A stretch of DNA of 64,000 nucleotides from Amaurobius ferox (taxonomy: Eukaryota; Arthropoda; Arachnida; Araneae; Amaurobiidae): contig OX578145.1 in assembly GCA_951213105.1 (NCBI GenBank), positions 13,212,707 to 13,276,706 of the forward strand, given 5' to 3'. Of the stretch, positions 32,565 to 44,234 are shown piece by piece; within the stretch, counting starts at the first letter, position 1; the number at the start of each line of letters is the position of its first letter. The position numbers and the translations under genes are program-made. The notes under the pieces were generated by a model that worked only from the letters and a program-made list of their open reading frames with translations, ran no database searches and was not told the origin of the DNA.

Positions 32565-34616
32565 ATGGAGTCCGGTACATCCCTTTTGCCGGATGGTACA
32601 CTCATGCCACCTGATATCGGAAACTTTCTCATAAGATTTCGTGATGGTCTGTTTCCCTCCTTGGATAAATCTGATGCCGGCTTCTTACAGCAAATGAACG
32701 ACATCCGACTCACTTATGAATTCCTGATCCACGAGTGGAAGCTGACTCAAGCCGGAGACACCTCCAGAAGCATCCAAGTCTTCAGAGGTATGTGCCTTGA
32801 TCTGATTGACTTTTTTGAGCAGAATTTTCAAGCAAACGAGCATACCCCCTACCTAACTGAAATTAAGACTTTTGAAGCCAACAATAATTGTATTCTTAAA
32901 ATTAATGATCAAAATAATGTTAACTCCATTAGTCAGAGCAACTTAAATCTAAATGTTCTTAAAACTAACATCTAACTTAATGTGGGGAATCCCCCCAAAT
33001 CCTAATGATAGCAATAATTAGCCTAACTCATCATGGGCAAATGCCCAAGTTGAAAATAGCACTAGTTCTATCTCTAGCAACACTGCTGAGACCAGCATCG
33101 AGGATTTGGAAGGTTATATTCTACCCCCCTCAAGAAAACTTGCCGTACGGCCTCTGTAATCACCTCTAAAGAAAAAACTTCTACTCGGAATGCTTTTTCT
33201 GCACTCACTGATATGATTTCGGAAGATCCTGAGAATATCCCTGCAACCAATGAAAATTCACCTTCGATGGATACCACCCCTATTCCGGAAACCACACCCT
33301 CCCCCGCTGTGCCTTCAGCGCCAAATGACTCTAATACTGAAATTTACTCCCCCCGCCCAGAACCCTTCTACATAAATTGCCCAAGCAACTGGAGGAACTT
33401 AGTTAAAACTCTAAACACCCTTGTCTCCGCTCCTGTCAGAGCACAACTTGCAGGAGAATTTATAAAAGTATATCCCCAAACTGTCGATGATTTTAGACTT
33501 GTCCAAAGATTCCTGATCGATCAAAAAATTGAATTTCATTCCATCAACCTGAAAGCCGAAAGGCCCATCAAAATTCTTTTAAAAGGACTCCCCCCTAACT
33601 CCCTGATAATTGAAATTATTGAAGAATTAACCTCCCTTGGATTCAGCATCCATAGCTTTTCGCAACTAAAGGACCTCAAAACTAAAGCCCCCCTCCCCAT
33701 TTTTCTAACTTACCTAAACCCCACCAGCGGTTGGGAAAAAATAAGAGATATCCGCACCCTTCTTGATATGCAGATTCGTGTTACTGACTTTCAATCCCGG
33801 GCCATTAAAATGTGCTTTAGATGCCAGCGATACAATCATTCGAGTGACTGCTGTCAGCTCCCCCCCAGGTGCGTCAAGTGTGGCGAAGGCCATGTCTCAC
33901 GCGAATGCCAAAAACCCAGAGACACCCCTGCTAAATGTGCCAACTGCCTCGGCCCTCACACCGCAAATTTTAGGCTCTGCCCTGCGAACCCGCACAACAA
34001 AAATGCTCCCATCTTAAATTTCTCAGCCCCCCCTCCCACCGCCTCTAGGCAAATTGTTCCAAAACCCTCTGACTTTCCGCCCATCCGGCATCCTACTGTA
34101 ATTCCTTCCCAAAACCAACCAAAAAATTCAACCATCATCCCTGAAAATTCAGAAACTCCAGTTGCAACCTCCGCCCCCCCAAAAAAATCCTTCGCTGAAA
34201 TTGCTACCCATCCTCCACCTCAAAAAATAGCACCTCAAACCCACCAATCAAATTCTCAAACCAAACCCTCCAATCAAAACCCTCTTACAGACCCAAACAA
34301 CCTTCCACTTCAAAATCTTAAAATTCACTCTTACATTACCAAACCAAGCAACACCTCTCCTGACCAAACTGCAACAACCAATCAGAAACCTAAACCCAAC
34401 TCTACTTCGCAATTCTCAGATCTTTTTTCAATATTCCATGAAATCAAAAACATCTTTAACAGTTTCAATATAGACATGATTAAAATAAAAAAGATTATTA
34501 ACATTATCCAAACCAAGTTCAATGAAGCCACCAATCCTCTCAACAAACTTTTTGCAATTATTTCGGCCCTCGAAGAGGTTTTTAGCTCAGACACATCCGA
34601 CCAAAATGACGAGTAA
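32565..34616 (+). pseudogene. LINE ORF1 (Gag-like zinc-knuckle protein), broken
   Basis: RNA-binding Gag-like protein of the Jockey group. It starts MESGTSLLPDGTLMPPDI at 32565. The frame is lost between 32973 and about 33150 and regained in the original frame by 33213. The central part (KILLKGLPPNSLIIEIIEEL ... IRDIRTLLDMQIRVTDF) resembles the pre-C2HC domain. Three zinc knuckles follow: CFRCQRYNHSSDCC, CVKCGEGHVSREC and CANCLGPHTANFRLC. A long Pro/Asn/Gln-rich tail comes next. The last ATGACGAGTAA overlaps the start of ORF2 by 11 bases. About 680 residues when whole. Confidence 0.85.
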
Positions 34617-37307
34617 TCTTCAAGACTCTATCCGTATTCTCTTCTGGAACGCTAACGGCCTTGTCCCTAAAATCACCGAACTCCGCGACTTCATTAATAA
34701 TAACCCTGTGGAAATCATCCTTATCCAGGAAATCATACCCGGCCGTCGCCCCCCCCTCCCTTAATATCGCCAACTATCAAAAATACACTGCCCTTCGTAA
34801 TCTGACTCAAAATTCCCACTCCTCCTACGGAGGAGTCTCCGTATATGTCAAAAGTAACATTCCGCACTATGAGCTCAACACCCTTAACAACAATCTCATT
34901 GAAAATAAACTTGTAAATATTACTCTTCCAAATCAGCCTACCCTAACCATCGGTTCAGTCTACATTAAACCTAATTGCTCCATTAACCTCACTGCTGACC
35001 TTAATCGTATCTTCAATTGTAATCACAGACTTATTATAGCCGGCGACTTTAATGCCCACCACCCTGCTTGGAACTGCCGCCGTCGAAACCCCTACGGTAA
35101 TCAAATCCACAAGTATATCACCAGTAATAATATCCATGTTGCCGTCCCCTCTAACCCCACTCATTTTTCTTTTTCAGCTACCCCCTCTACTATTGATTTT
35201 GCACTCCTTAAAAATATCCGTTTTCCTTACACTACCGACACCCTTAACGAACTCAGCTCCGACCACCTCCCTGTCCTCCTTACCATTCAACTAAATACGC
35301 TCCTTCCCTCTTCTACCCACCTCTATAAATTGTTTACCCACCTCTATAAATTGGAAAAATTTCAAACTCACTCTTCAAAATTCTACGCTCATGAACCCTA
35401 AAATCAAAAACACTGCCGACCTGGAACATGCTGTTTCCAACATTACTCTCGAACTGCAACGCTCCCTGGCAAACGCCACTACAACCCGCCCTGCCCCTCG
35501 TTATAACTCCCTTCCCCACCACCTTAAAAACCAAATTAAAATTAAGAACTTCACCCGGAATCTTTGGCAGATTTCTAGGAATCCCCAAATCAAAATTATT
35601 TTAAATGCCCAAAATCGCAAAATTAAATCTGACATTTCTAAATTTAAACAAAACAAATGGAAGGAATATATCGAGTCCCTCTCTCCCGAAGACGGCTCCA
35701 TATGGAAGGAAATTAAACGCATTAGGAAACCCTTCGCCCAGCTCCCCCCCCTCCTCTCCGACACTGGCACTGCCTTTTCCAATCTTGAAAAGGCTAACAC
35801 TTTAGCGGCCAACTATCAAAGACAATTTGAACCTAATAACTCTAATTCAAACAACTCTTTTCACGCTCACGTCAGTCAAATCGTCTCGAACTTCATTAAT
35901 GCCCCCCACCCTGAGCCCATTGAACCCACCAACCCGTCGGAACTCTATGACCACATTAGAAACTTCAAAAATAAAAAAACCCCTGGTCTTGATAAAATAA
36001 CTAACAAAGCCCTTAAATTCATCCCCTTAAATATCCTTTTTTATCTTGTTCATGTAATCAACGCAATTCTTAAATTCCGTCACTTCCCTGATTGTTGGAA
36101 AACGGCAGTTATTATTCCCATTTTCAAGCCGGGCGGCGTCCCCGCCGACCCCGCTTCTTACCGCCCCATCTCGCTCCTCTCCTCCCTCAGCAAACTGGCT
36201 GAACGTATCATTCAAAATCGTCTCTTCAATTTCATTGACAAAAATAATATTATCATTCCTGAGCAATTCGGTTTTCGACCCTCCCACTCTACTACCCACC
36301 AGCTGCTGCGTGTTGTGGAATTTGTTTCTGACGGCTTCCGCAACAAACAGTCAGCTGGAGCCCTTTTACTTGACGTTGAGAAAGCATTCGATAAAACCTA
36401 CCATCTTGGACTCATCTTTAAACTTATTCAAATAAAAGTCCCCTCCCCCCTCATCCTCATCATAAATTCCTATCTTCAAAATCGTAACTTCCATGTCCGT
36501 GTCCTTAACACCCTTTCAAATAATAAACCAATCAAAGCAGGGGTACCCCAAGGTTCTATCCTGGCCCCCCTCCTCTTCAACATTTTTGTTAATGATATAC
36601 CTCGTTCGCCCCATACCACCCTTTGCCTTTATGCTGATGACACCTGCATCATTTCCGCCCATCGTAATATTAATTTTCTTCATGCCCACCTTCAAAACCA
36701 CATTTCCCTCCTTGAAACCTATTTTAAAAATTGGAACATCAAAATTAATGCACGCAAATCACAGGCCATCTTCTTCTCTTGGAAACGTTTCCCCCCTCCC
36801 CCGCTTCAAATCAACGATCAGCCAGTTTGCTTCCAACGTACAGCTAAATACCTCGGTGTCCACCTGGACAGTCGTCTCACCTGGAGCACCCACCTTACCC
36901 ATGTTATCAAAAAGACTAAAAAGCTCGCCGGCGCTCTCAACCATCTCCTTTTTTCGAAACACCTTGACCTTAGTAACAAAATCCTTTTATTCAAACAAAT
37001 CATTCTCCCCATCCTTCTTTATGCTTGCCCTATTTGGGGCTATGCCTGCAAAACGAACCTGGAGAGAATACAGATAGAGCAAAACAGAATTTTAAGAATC
37101 ATACGGAAAGCACCGCGATACCTTCGAAATGACATTATTCGTAAAGACTTCGACATAAACACCATCAAATTTACTATCAAAAAACTTTCTGAAAAATTTT
37201 ATCACAATATTCCCACTATCAAAAATGAAACACTTTTCACTCTAACAGATTATGACCCTCGTGAGCAGAAAAAGCGGCCCCGTGCTGTTTTGTATGACCC
37301 CCCTTAG
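34606..37307 (+). pseudogene. LINE ORF2 (endonuclease-reverse transcriptase), two frameshifts
   Basis: ORF2 starts at ATG 34606 inside the ORF1 end. An APE-type endonuclease comes first: ILFWNANGL near the start, then, after a frameshift at a C-run near 34750, IAGDFNAHHPAWNC and SSDHLPVLLT. A second shift near 35391 follows a local duplication of CACCTCTATAAATTG. The last 638 residues are open and hold the reverse transcriptase: KTPGLDKI, SYRPISLLSSLSKLAERII, the first catalytic Asp in LLLDVEKAFD, GVPQGSILAPLLFNIF, and YADD at residues 414-417 of this part. The thumb has LGVHLDSRLTW. A C-terminal tail without an RNase H domain follows. This is the Jockey layout. Only one or two indels separate it from a readable frame. 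Confidence 0.92.
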
Positions 37308-37575
37308 CTTTATAACTTCTTTTTCATTCCATATTCTCTCCTTCAAAGTTTTTTAATTCTTTTTTTTTTGGCTTCATTCTTTTTTAGCATTTAACTCTTG
37401 CTCGCTGCTAATTGATGGCAGCACCGGACCGCATGCGGTACCGGCTTTCTAACGTTTAATTCCTTATTTTTTAGTTAATTCCTTTAAATTTTTTAGTTCT
37501 TGGGATGCTCATGTTAATTTTCTTAAGTTTTAACTTTATTTTATTTTTACTTTTCATATCATATCTGCTCAACTT

Positions 37576-38366
37576 ATGTCATGAATATCAAATATAGGCA
37601 TTATACCGGAGGTTAAAGTCTTCGGACTAGGGACTCCCTTCCATTGGTCACACTAAGCAAGTAAGTAGTAGTCTCGCTCTCTTATATGCTCGTCTGCTCT
37701 AACGCTCTTACTTCAGTAGGCAGTTCACGATAGCAACGCTCACTCCGAATCTCGGGAGTCTGACCTCCAGGCAGATTCCTGGAGATTCGTGAGCTGAGGA
37801 ATGCTGCCTTTCTAACGACCAATTTTGGTGCGATCCCGAGGTTAATACCGGGAATGAAATAACGTCGAAACTGCACGTAGAGCGAACCCGATGCTCATTC
37901 CGGGACTAATACCTTAACATCATCGAGTTGGCTTGTGGAATGCTCCCGAGGCTCATACCGGGAAGGTAAATCGTATCGTCGCTACCCGAGTAGTTCTAGT
38001 GAATGATGCCATCCGTCCAGGCTGGGCCATTCTGGAAAAATCCCTGAATGTGTATGCCGGCCTTTCGTTATGAAACACCGATTCATCGCCGTGTGGGTGA
38101 TTGGCTGATGTTGAGAACTACGACCTTACTTACGACGTCTTGATGACCGGGGTATGCGACCTTTATTGTTTAACTTCAAGAGAGAGAGAGACATCGTAAT
38201 GGAAAGTGAAACCATCCATTGTAATCTGTAACTACAATTTAATGCGTATTCTAAAATTATAATTTCTGTTTTGATTAATTATCAAAAATGCTTTCTTTTA
38301 ACTCTCAGAGTGCTCATCCCAGTAATTTGACCATACCTATATTTGATATCATTATGACATGTGGTT
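37576..38366. repeat. Second copy of LINE leader and unclassified GC-richer repeat
   Basis: The first 140 bases (ATGTCATGAATATCAAATA, ACCGGAGGTTAAAGTC, CTCGGACTAGGGACTCC with small changes, TAGTCTCGCTCTC) repeat the leader at 32367-32500. The following 600 bases hold internal variants of CCCGAGG(T/C)TAATACCGGGA. At 38334-38366 CCTATATTTGATATCATTATGACAT is an inverted version of the start, so the block might be an element of its own with short inverted ends. Both readings are given because neither is proved. Confidence 0.45.
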
Positions 38367-39097
38367 TGCCACTCAGTATTGCATTATGTGGAAGTATGGA
38401 GGCTTTAAAGCCAGTAGCGCTCTGATAAAATCTGCGCATGTGTCCAGTGGTGTGCTGAGAGATTCAGCTGTTGTATCTGAAATATATAGTGAATTTAACT
38501 TCTTAAATAAATGAAAATTCATTTTAACTTCAAAATTCTGTTTATTTATTTGTGTATTGTAATTCCTTTTGATATTTATGAAGAAGACGTTCCTTTAGGT
38601 AAGGTTTTGATTTTGAATGTTTTCAGGTTATTTAGGTTCTTCTGGGCTGTAGGTCATCGCGGAGATTTACTTCTCCCGACAGGAGTGTGTGGACCTGTGG
38701 GTTATTTTTGCGGCATTTTTTGATCATGGTTTTTGTAGTGGTGCTGGTGCTGGTGTGGCTAAATTCTAAATTAATAGGTCACGTTTCATCTTATCCCCCG
38801 CCATTACAGTCGTGATATAATTTTTTTTCTTCGTGACGCGATTAGCCTCCCTCGGGGGCAAGTAAACCCTCCCCCCCGGAGGGTACATTGTCAAGAAGGG
38901 TATCAATTGAAATTGTAATCATTTGGACCCACGATACCGAATTTTCAAAATGTTTCTTGTAAAATTTGAAAAACAAAATTAAATAAATAAATAAATAAAA
39001 GTTACTAAAACATGGATTCTGGTATGCGAAGGTTAAGTTCAGCCTCACTCCAGTTAATTTAAGGGGTACAGGGGGCTTTCGGCCTTGACCGTCCGAC
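38367..39097. other. No gene seen
   Basis: Includes a frame at 38511-38723 with no recognised domain, a CCTCGGGGGC..CCCCCCCGGAGGG hairpin-like stretch at about 38850-38883 and an (AAAT)n run at about 38979-38999. No repeat family is identified. Confidence 0.45.
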
Positions 39098-39250
39098 GTA
39101 CCCCAAAGTGTTGAAGACCCAGACCGTCCGACTCATCCAGAGGACTTGAGTATCTATTTGGACGGCCGGGTACTCGAAAGTGTTGAAGTGTTGAAAACCC
39201 AGACCACACGACAGACCCGAAGGTTTACTGTAGCTAAGTGTGTGGCCGGG
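39098..39250 (-). mobile_element. Two micro-retroposon copies in series
   Basis: Copy 1 (about 39111-39170) lies between GTACCCCAAAGTG (39098-39110) and GTACTCGAAAGTG (39170-39182), a 13-base imperfect target duplication. On the minus strand it starts CCCGGCCGTCC and ends GGACGGTCTGGGTCTTCAAC. Copy 2 (about 39190-39250) starts CCCGGCCACACAC and ends GTGTGGTCTGGGTTTTCAAC. In both, the ends pair, and where copy 2 has CCACAC instead of CCGTCC its other arm has GTGTGG instead of GGACGG. Confidence 0.65.
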
Positions 39251-39761
39251 AACTTTATTTTAGATCCAAAACATTACAAAACAGGTTAAAATTGAATCGC
39301 AACACAGTTACAACAAGACAAATAAAAGAAAGGCAACGACAAAACAAAACACAAAAACAATACAATACAATATAATACAAGAGACACATAAGAAGGAAAA
39401 AAAAGAAAAGAGGGGAAAACCCCGAAGGGAAAAAACCCAAGCACAAAAGTAGTAAAACCAACTAAAACAAAACAAAACGAAAAGAAGAACATGAAATATA
39501 TAAAACTCGTAACTCGAACTCGTAACTCGTAACTCGAACATAAAACTCGGTACTCGAAAGTGTAAAGTATCTGTTTGGACTGTCGGGACAGTGCCACCGC
39601 AAATTTACTAATTTCGGAATATTTAAGTCTACTAATAATTTGGAATTAATTGTTTACTGATAATAGTGTTGTGAACGTGTGATATTCCCCCCACCGGAGT
39701 CTTTTCTGTTGAGAATCGGACGGAGTAAACACCTGTACAGGCTTTTCTGTGACGTGAATGT
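39251..39761. other. Low-complexity A-rich DNA and a SINE fragment
   Basis: 39,280-39,500 is rich in ACAAA-type runs and gives long hydrophobic frames on the minus strand that are not genes. 39506-39560 has tandem ACTCGTA units. About 39547-39610 (TACTCGAAAGTG, GTTTGGACTGTCGGGA) matches the SINE body/hairpin area in worn form. Confidence 0.5.
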
Positions 39762-40249
39762 AGGGTTGACATAAATACGAAGTTAGAAGAAGGGTTGCCA
39801 TATTTGACGATTTATCGCCAATTCAGCGACATTGACGAGACCCCAAATCTTCGAGAAGCACCTCGAAATAACGATTATTATACAGCATATGAGAGATTTC
39901 CAGAAGTTTCTGTGGAAAGTCTATAAAAGGAATCATCACCTAGTCGTAGAGCAGTTTACGTGATACGAACCACATTAAACTGTGATTTTTTGTCAATGTT
40001 TTGAGAATAGTAGCTACTGTTTCGTGAAATAACTTTCCGTGTTTTGAGAATAATATCGGTTATTTTGTGAAATTTGTGGATCATTTTTGTGCTGTTTTAC
40101 TGTATGTTTTTCCTGTTTACGCTGTGCTTGTGAATAAACGTATTTGAGACGTATGCAAGAATAAACGTATTCAAGAATGAGTCCAAAAATTTGGACTCAT
40201 TCTTGTATCCTGAGTGCTCACGTACGCTTCCAGAGGATGTTTCGTAACA
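39762..40249 (+). mobile_element. Probable solo LTR (family A, copy 2)
   Basis: Counterpart of 5246-5693: GTTAGAAGAAGGGTT, CTATAAAAGGAATCA (TATA box near 39921), TGAATAAACGTAT (polyadenylation signal near 40132), CTTGTATCCTGAG and the end TTTCGTAACA. A small local duplication, AAGAATAAACGTATTCAAGAATGAG, follows the polyadenylation signal. Divergence from copy 1 is considerable, so the insertions are old or from different subfamilies. Confidence 0.5.
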
Positions 40250-40479
40250 ATATTGAATAAATTATTAATAAGTTTTTCAAGTTTTAGAGTTTTTAGTACT
40301 GCATCTAATTTGATGTGATTATTCCCGGTGTGAGGTATTTTGAAAGCAACGAATTTCGAAGCTCCATCTCCTAATTTACGCTGTAAGCATTAACATTTTG
40401 GAAGTCGTTCATTGTCATTGTCCCATATAAATAAATGTCTGTTACGAATTGTTGGGAGTCAAAAAAATACAAAATTATT

Positions 40480-41153
40480 ACCCGAAGTATTTTCTCTCGC
40501 GAATGGAATAAATTAGGTCCACGAGAATGATGTTAACAAATTTACCGCACAATATTCCATACGAAAAGTGAACATATTTCACCATAGTTAATACGTTGCG
40601 TAGTTTTTTTTTATAAATTTATTTAGAAACCGTGTAGTATTTCAGAAAAAGTTTATGCTAGCGTTCTAAAGCTTATGCGTTTCCTAATGAAAAAGTACAT
40701 AAATAATCATTTACTAAACATAATTGATGGTCTTAAATTTTTATGATTTTTTCAAAATTTCATGTAAAAATTGGGAGGTTTTTTTTTTACGAGTATTTGA
40801 TTGAGTTTAAAGTCAATGGGTTTTTAGTATTTACCGATTGTAATATTTGTACCAAATTCTGTTTGAAATACTCCGTTCGTTCGTCAGATATCATATCCTC
40901 AGACTCAGGACATCTACAAAAGACTCACATACACCCACCCACATACACAAACGAACACACACACACATACACACACACACACTAACACATATACACACAC
41001 ACAGACATCACCTTTAAAACGTTCGATTAGAGTTCAGGGATGTTTGAAAACTTGATGCTTGAAAATCCCGAATCGAATTTTCGACCCTGACACAATACTT
41101 TTCCTATACATTCTCGCAATATTGCTTCCCCTATCCGCAGTATAGGGAAAGTA
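40480..41153 (-). mobile_element. CTTTCC/(GT)n repeat, partial minus copy
   Basis: The 5' hairpin end (CTTTCC/GGAAAG type) is at 41090-41153, with an ACACACAC tract at 40950-40985. The shared blocks GAATGGAATAAATTAGGTCC and GAACATATTTCACC are at 40500-40590. The 3' end with CTGATGTGGGC is missing. Confidence 0.6.
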
Positions 41154-41381
41154 ATATTGCCAGTAACCACCTGGTTAGGTTAGAGAATCGTCTGTCAACG
41201 TATTCTGAAGTCACGGAAACATCCCGTATTTAAGGAATCCATTTTCGAAATTGCTTCTCCTTACAGAAGTTCGAGTAATTTTCTAAAAGGCTTGGAGATT
41301 GAAAGAGAATGGAAGATATTCAGACTTGGAAATTATGTTTTAGTTTAATAACGCGTACTACTTATTTAAAGTTTATTGTTA

Positions 41382-41515
41382 CCTTCCCTACATAGTATAA
41401 TGTACAGGGAAAATATTGTGACGGGGTTGAAAATTCAAACTAATGTTTTAGACGGAAGAGCACGTTTCAAGCGTACCTGAACGCAAATTGAATGTTTTCG
41501 AGGTGATGCCTCTAT
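41382..41515 (+). mobile_element. CTTTCC/(GT)n repeat, 5' fragment
   Basis: About 135 bases from the hairpin start (CCTTCCCTACATAG...ACAGGGAAA) through TTGTGACGGGGTTGAAAATT and AGCACGTTTCAAGC. It stops before the GT tract. Confidence 0.6.
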
Positions 41516-41544
41516 TTGCTCTCCGTATAAATGCAATACACAAT

Positions 41545-41625
41545 AAAATTTAGGAATCACCTAGTTTCGAAGGCAAAATATAATCATCTTCTTCAGGATC
41601 AACAAGGAGCGTAACTTCACCTATT
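41545..41625 (-). ncRNA. Hammerhead-like motif, worn
   Basis: On the minus strand CTGAAGA (matching CUGANGA) is followed by a stem-loop area ending GCCTTC, then GAAAC. This is the order of a hammerhead ribozyme core: CUGANGA, stem II, GAAA. Stem II is poorly paired and one A is extra after CUGANGA, so activity is unlikely. It is related in sequence to the motifs at 45.7 and 48.2-49.0 kb. Confidence 0.3.
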
Positions 41626-41644
41626 TAAAACCAAGTTTGACATA

Positions 41645-41835
41645 TGTGGTGGAGGGTCAAGATCCCGAGGTAGACCTAGGGTCAGATGGAAGGAGCAGGT
41701 AGAAGAGGATTTGAAATTGCTTGGTATTAGCAATTATAAGAGGAAAGCAGCCAATAGAAAGGAATGGTAAAAAATCTTAAGGGAGGTCAAGGACCTACAA
41801 GGGCTGTAGTACCATGATGATGATGATGATGATAT
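41645..41835 (+). pseudogene. LINE 3' end, 5'-truncated
   Basis: The frame reads RGRPRVRWKEQVEEDLKLLG followed by a KRKAANRKEW stretch, a TAA in place of a codon, and KILREVKDLQGL. This is the usual C-terminal tail of several LINE ORF2 proteins. The DNA ends in a (GAT)n run (41815-41834), a common simple-repeat tail of such LINEs. Everything upstream is lost, as expected from abortive reverse transcription. Confidence 0.7.
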
Positions 41836-42082
41836 ATGCGGTGGAATAGCTCTCTAGCAACCGCGTGTTTATGTAACTGCGTATGCATGTAATTTAAATG
41901 ACAGCCAGAGCCATGTGTGCTACTTTACCGCAGATGTCGAACTTGCTTGAATAAGTGCCATTGCGCTTCTTGCTTGTATTGAATTGAATCAAGCTAATGG
42001 ATATCAATGATATAATAAAAGTTCATATTAACACAGATAAAACAAAAGCAGCCACTGATGTCAGTAAGCTATGGCCAACTTG

Positions 42083-43024
42083 AAAAAAAAATCTGATGTG
42101 GGCAACACATGACTTTCCTTATATAATGCAATGAATTTACTACTTTTACAGTTAAAAAAATGTTATTCTTATAGTAGATGCTTATATTCTTTCCAAGATA
42201 TTGAATTTTCTTCAATGAGTCGTCATTTTCATTGATTTAGCGTCATTTTTATCTATTTGGTGAGATTTTTGTTAATTTGGCAACAATTAAAAATGTCACC
42301 AAGTTGGCGACATTACGCCAAATTCGTCACCAAAATCTTGCCAAGCGTTATAGACGGAGAAATAGTGTTATTCTTACAGCAGATAAATGGCTATTGGAGT
42401 TCAAATACAAAAGTATTACTCAAAGTATCTTTTTTCCTGAATGGAACGAGCTAGTTACACGAGAATGATGTCACCAAATCTATCGCATGGTATTATATAT
42501 GAAAAGTGAATATGTTTCTCAATAGGAAATATTTTTTTAAAATTTTATATGACTTTGTGATATTTTTCTTGAAAAATGTGCAATATCTCGAGAACGGTTC
42601 ATGTTAGCGTTCTAAAATTTATCTTAATCGTTTTCTAATAAAACATTACATAAGAAATGTCTATTTGCGCAACTTTATTAGCGGTTTTGATTTTTTGACG
42701 ATTTTTTCAAAATTTCATTCGAAAATTTAGGGGGGTTTTGAACATTCGATTGCGTATAAAAACAATAGGATTCCAGTGTTTATGGATTGTGATTTTTGTA
42801 CAAAATTTTATTCGAATAGGTCCATTCGTTCGTCAGTTATCGTCTCCACAGACTCACTGACACACACACACGCACATACTTTCACATACACACAGACATC
42901 ACTTAAAAAAATGTTTGATTCGTGATCAGGGATGCTTGAAACGTGCTCTCCCGTCGAAAACTCGAATTCGAATTTTCGACCCCGTCACAATACCTTCCTT
43001 ATACATTATGTATATAAGGAAAGT
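42083..43024 (-). mobile_element. CTTTCC/(GT)n repeat, full-length minus copy
   Basis: Runs from AAAAATCTGATGTGGGCAAC at its 3' end to the hairpin CCTTCCTTATACATTATG...AAGGAAAG at 43024. Internal landmarks in reverse: the GGCGACATTACGCC area, the GTACAAAATTTTATTCGAA area and an ACACACACACGCACA tract. No coding capacity. Confidence 0.8.
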
Positions 43025-43189
43025 AAAAATTAGAGAATTTTCACAAAATACAATTTTCTCAAAATATATGCACCCACAAAAATTGAGCTATAGCTGCAAA
43101 ACTCGGCATTCAAATGTTTTAAGAGTTACGCAAATGATTAAACTGTCAGCGCCAATGGTGTTATAGGGCTCATTCAGAACGACGCATGA

Positions 43190-44035
43190 GAACAGAGCAT
43201 TGTGCAATATTTCAAACCACCGGTGTTCTCACTCACGGTAACTGGAACTGGATTTTCTGCTTTGATACTACAAGTTGTGTTCAAAGATGCCTTTGAGATG
43301 TACTTGATAGCGCTACGAATAATTGTCGGATTTGGAGAGAGGTTGCATCATAGGCATAAGGGAAGTTGGTTGGTCCAACAGACGTATTCGACGCTAATTT
43401 GTTAGGAGCGATATGGTAGTTGCTCGGTTTTGGCAACAGTGGATCAGAGTACGTACATGTAACTGTGGCAAAGGCTCAGGACGCCCCAGACAGACAGCTG
43501 CTTGAAAGGATCGTCCAGTCAGGAGAGGAGCCCCGTCCACACCAATGGAGTCTCAATTGGTCATTCGAAGGCGTTTGCCATCCTCCATATATCCAGTATC
43601 AAGGGATACTACTCGGATACGAATGGAAGAAGATGGTATTAGGTGTTGACGTACATACAGGTGCCCACCACCGACCCCTCAAGATAGGCAGAGTCATCTG
43701 GATTGCTGCTGAGCTTCCGTCAGCCTGGACCCTGCCCGATTGGAGGCATGTCGTCTGCAGAATCACGCTTCTCGCTCAGTGTTGATGACCATCATATACG
43801 TGTGTGGAGGACGGTCCAGCGTTCCGATCCGGCATTTGTTGTTGAGTTGCACACGGCCATCATATGTTGTGTGACAGTCTGGTTAGTCATCTTGTGGGAC
43901 AGCTGATTTCCTCTAGTTGTGAGGCAAGCCAATCTGACGGCTTGTTTGCGTGCCGACGATATTCTGCAGCCGATGGTTCTACCTATGCTGTCAAACCGCA
44001 CAAGTTCCATTTACCGATAATACAGGACTGCAAAT
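43190..44035 (+). pseudogene. Tc1-type transposase remnant, heavily decayed
   Basis: Pieces in several frames still follow the Tc1 order: SAESRFSLSVDDHHIRVWR at about 43756-43812, where the expected catalytic Asp before ESRFSL is now Ala; TAIICCVTVWLVILWDS at about 43853-43903; and ADDILQPMVLPML at about 43957-43994. The second Asp and the Glu region are missing. It is a different subfamily from the 27.5-kb copy and much older. Confidence 0.65.
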
Positions 44036-44234
44036 TGGTATAATTTTGTATAGCGGGAACAGAGATTCTTCTGCATTCTTTTTAGGGAAACTAAATTAAA
44101 TATTTTAAAGTAATGTTTTGAATAACAATGTCATTTAACATATAATATGAATTTGCACATAATTGCGAACGTGTCATTTCTTTATATTACATATTCCGTA
44201 CGAAGGACTGGTATATATACACATATATATATAT

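Larger units (their letters stand above)
32367..37575 (+). mobile_element. Jockey-like LINE, nearly full length
   Basis: A non-LTR retrotransposon with a 5' leader of about 200 bases (ACCGGAGGTTAAAGTC block), ORF1, an overlapping ORF2 and a 3' untranslated region with T-rich and TTTTATT sequences. Base use is markedly C-rich on the plus strand and unlike the AT-rich flanks, pointing to a fairly recent arrival. Both ORFs have lost their frames. No long poly-A tail is seen at the 3' boundary, which meets a second copy of the 5' leader at 37576. Confidence 0.85.

Noticed and set aside
36493..37077. A 194-residue frame overlapping the LINE RT
   Set aside because: It is a shifted frame of the RT coding sequence. 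The C-rich composition yields long false frames.
38511..38723. A 70-residue frame with a signal-like start
   Set aside because: A hydrophobic start is common in AT-rich chance frames. There is no conserved context or downstream exon.
39255..39597. Hydrophobic minus-strand frames that look like membrane proteins
   Set aside because: They come from A-rich low-complexity DNA on the plus strand. No start context or family is visible.
43190..44035. An active Tc1 element
   Set aside because: The first catalytic Asp is changed, the second and the Glu are missing, and frames shift repeatedly.
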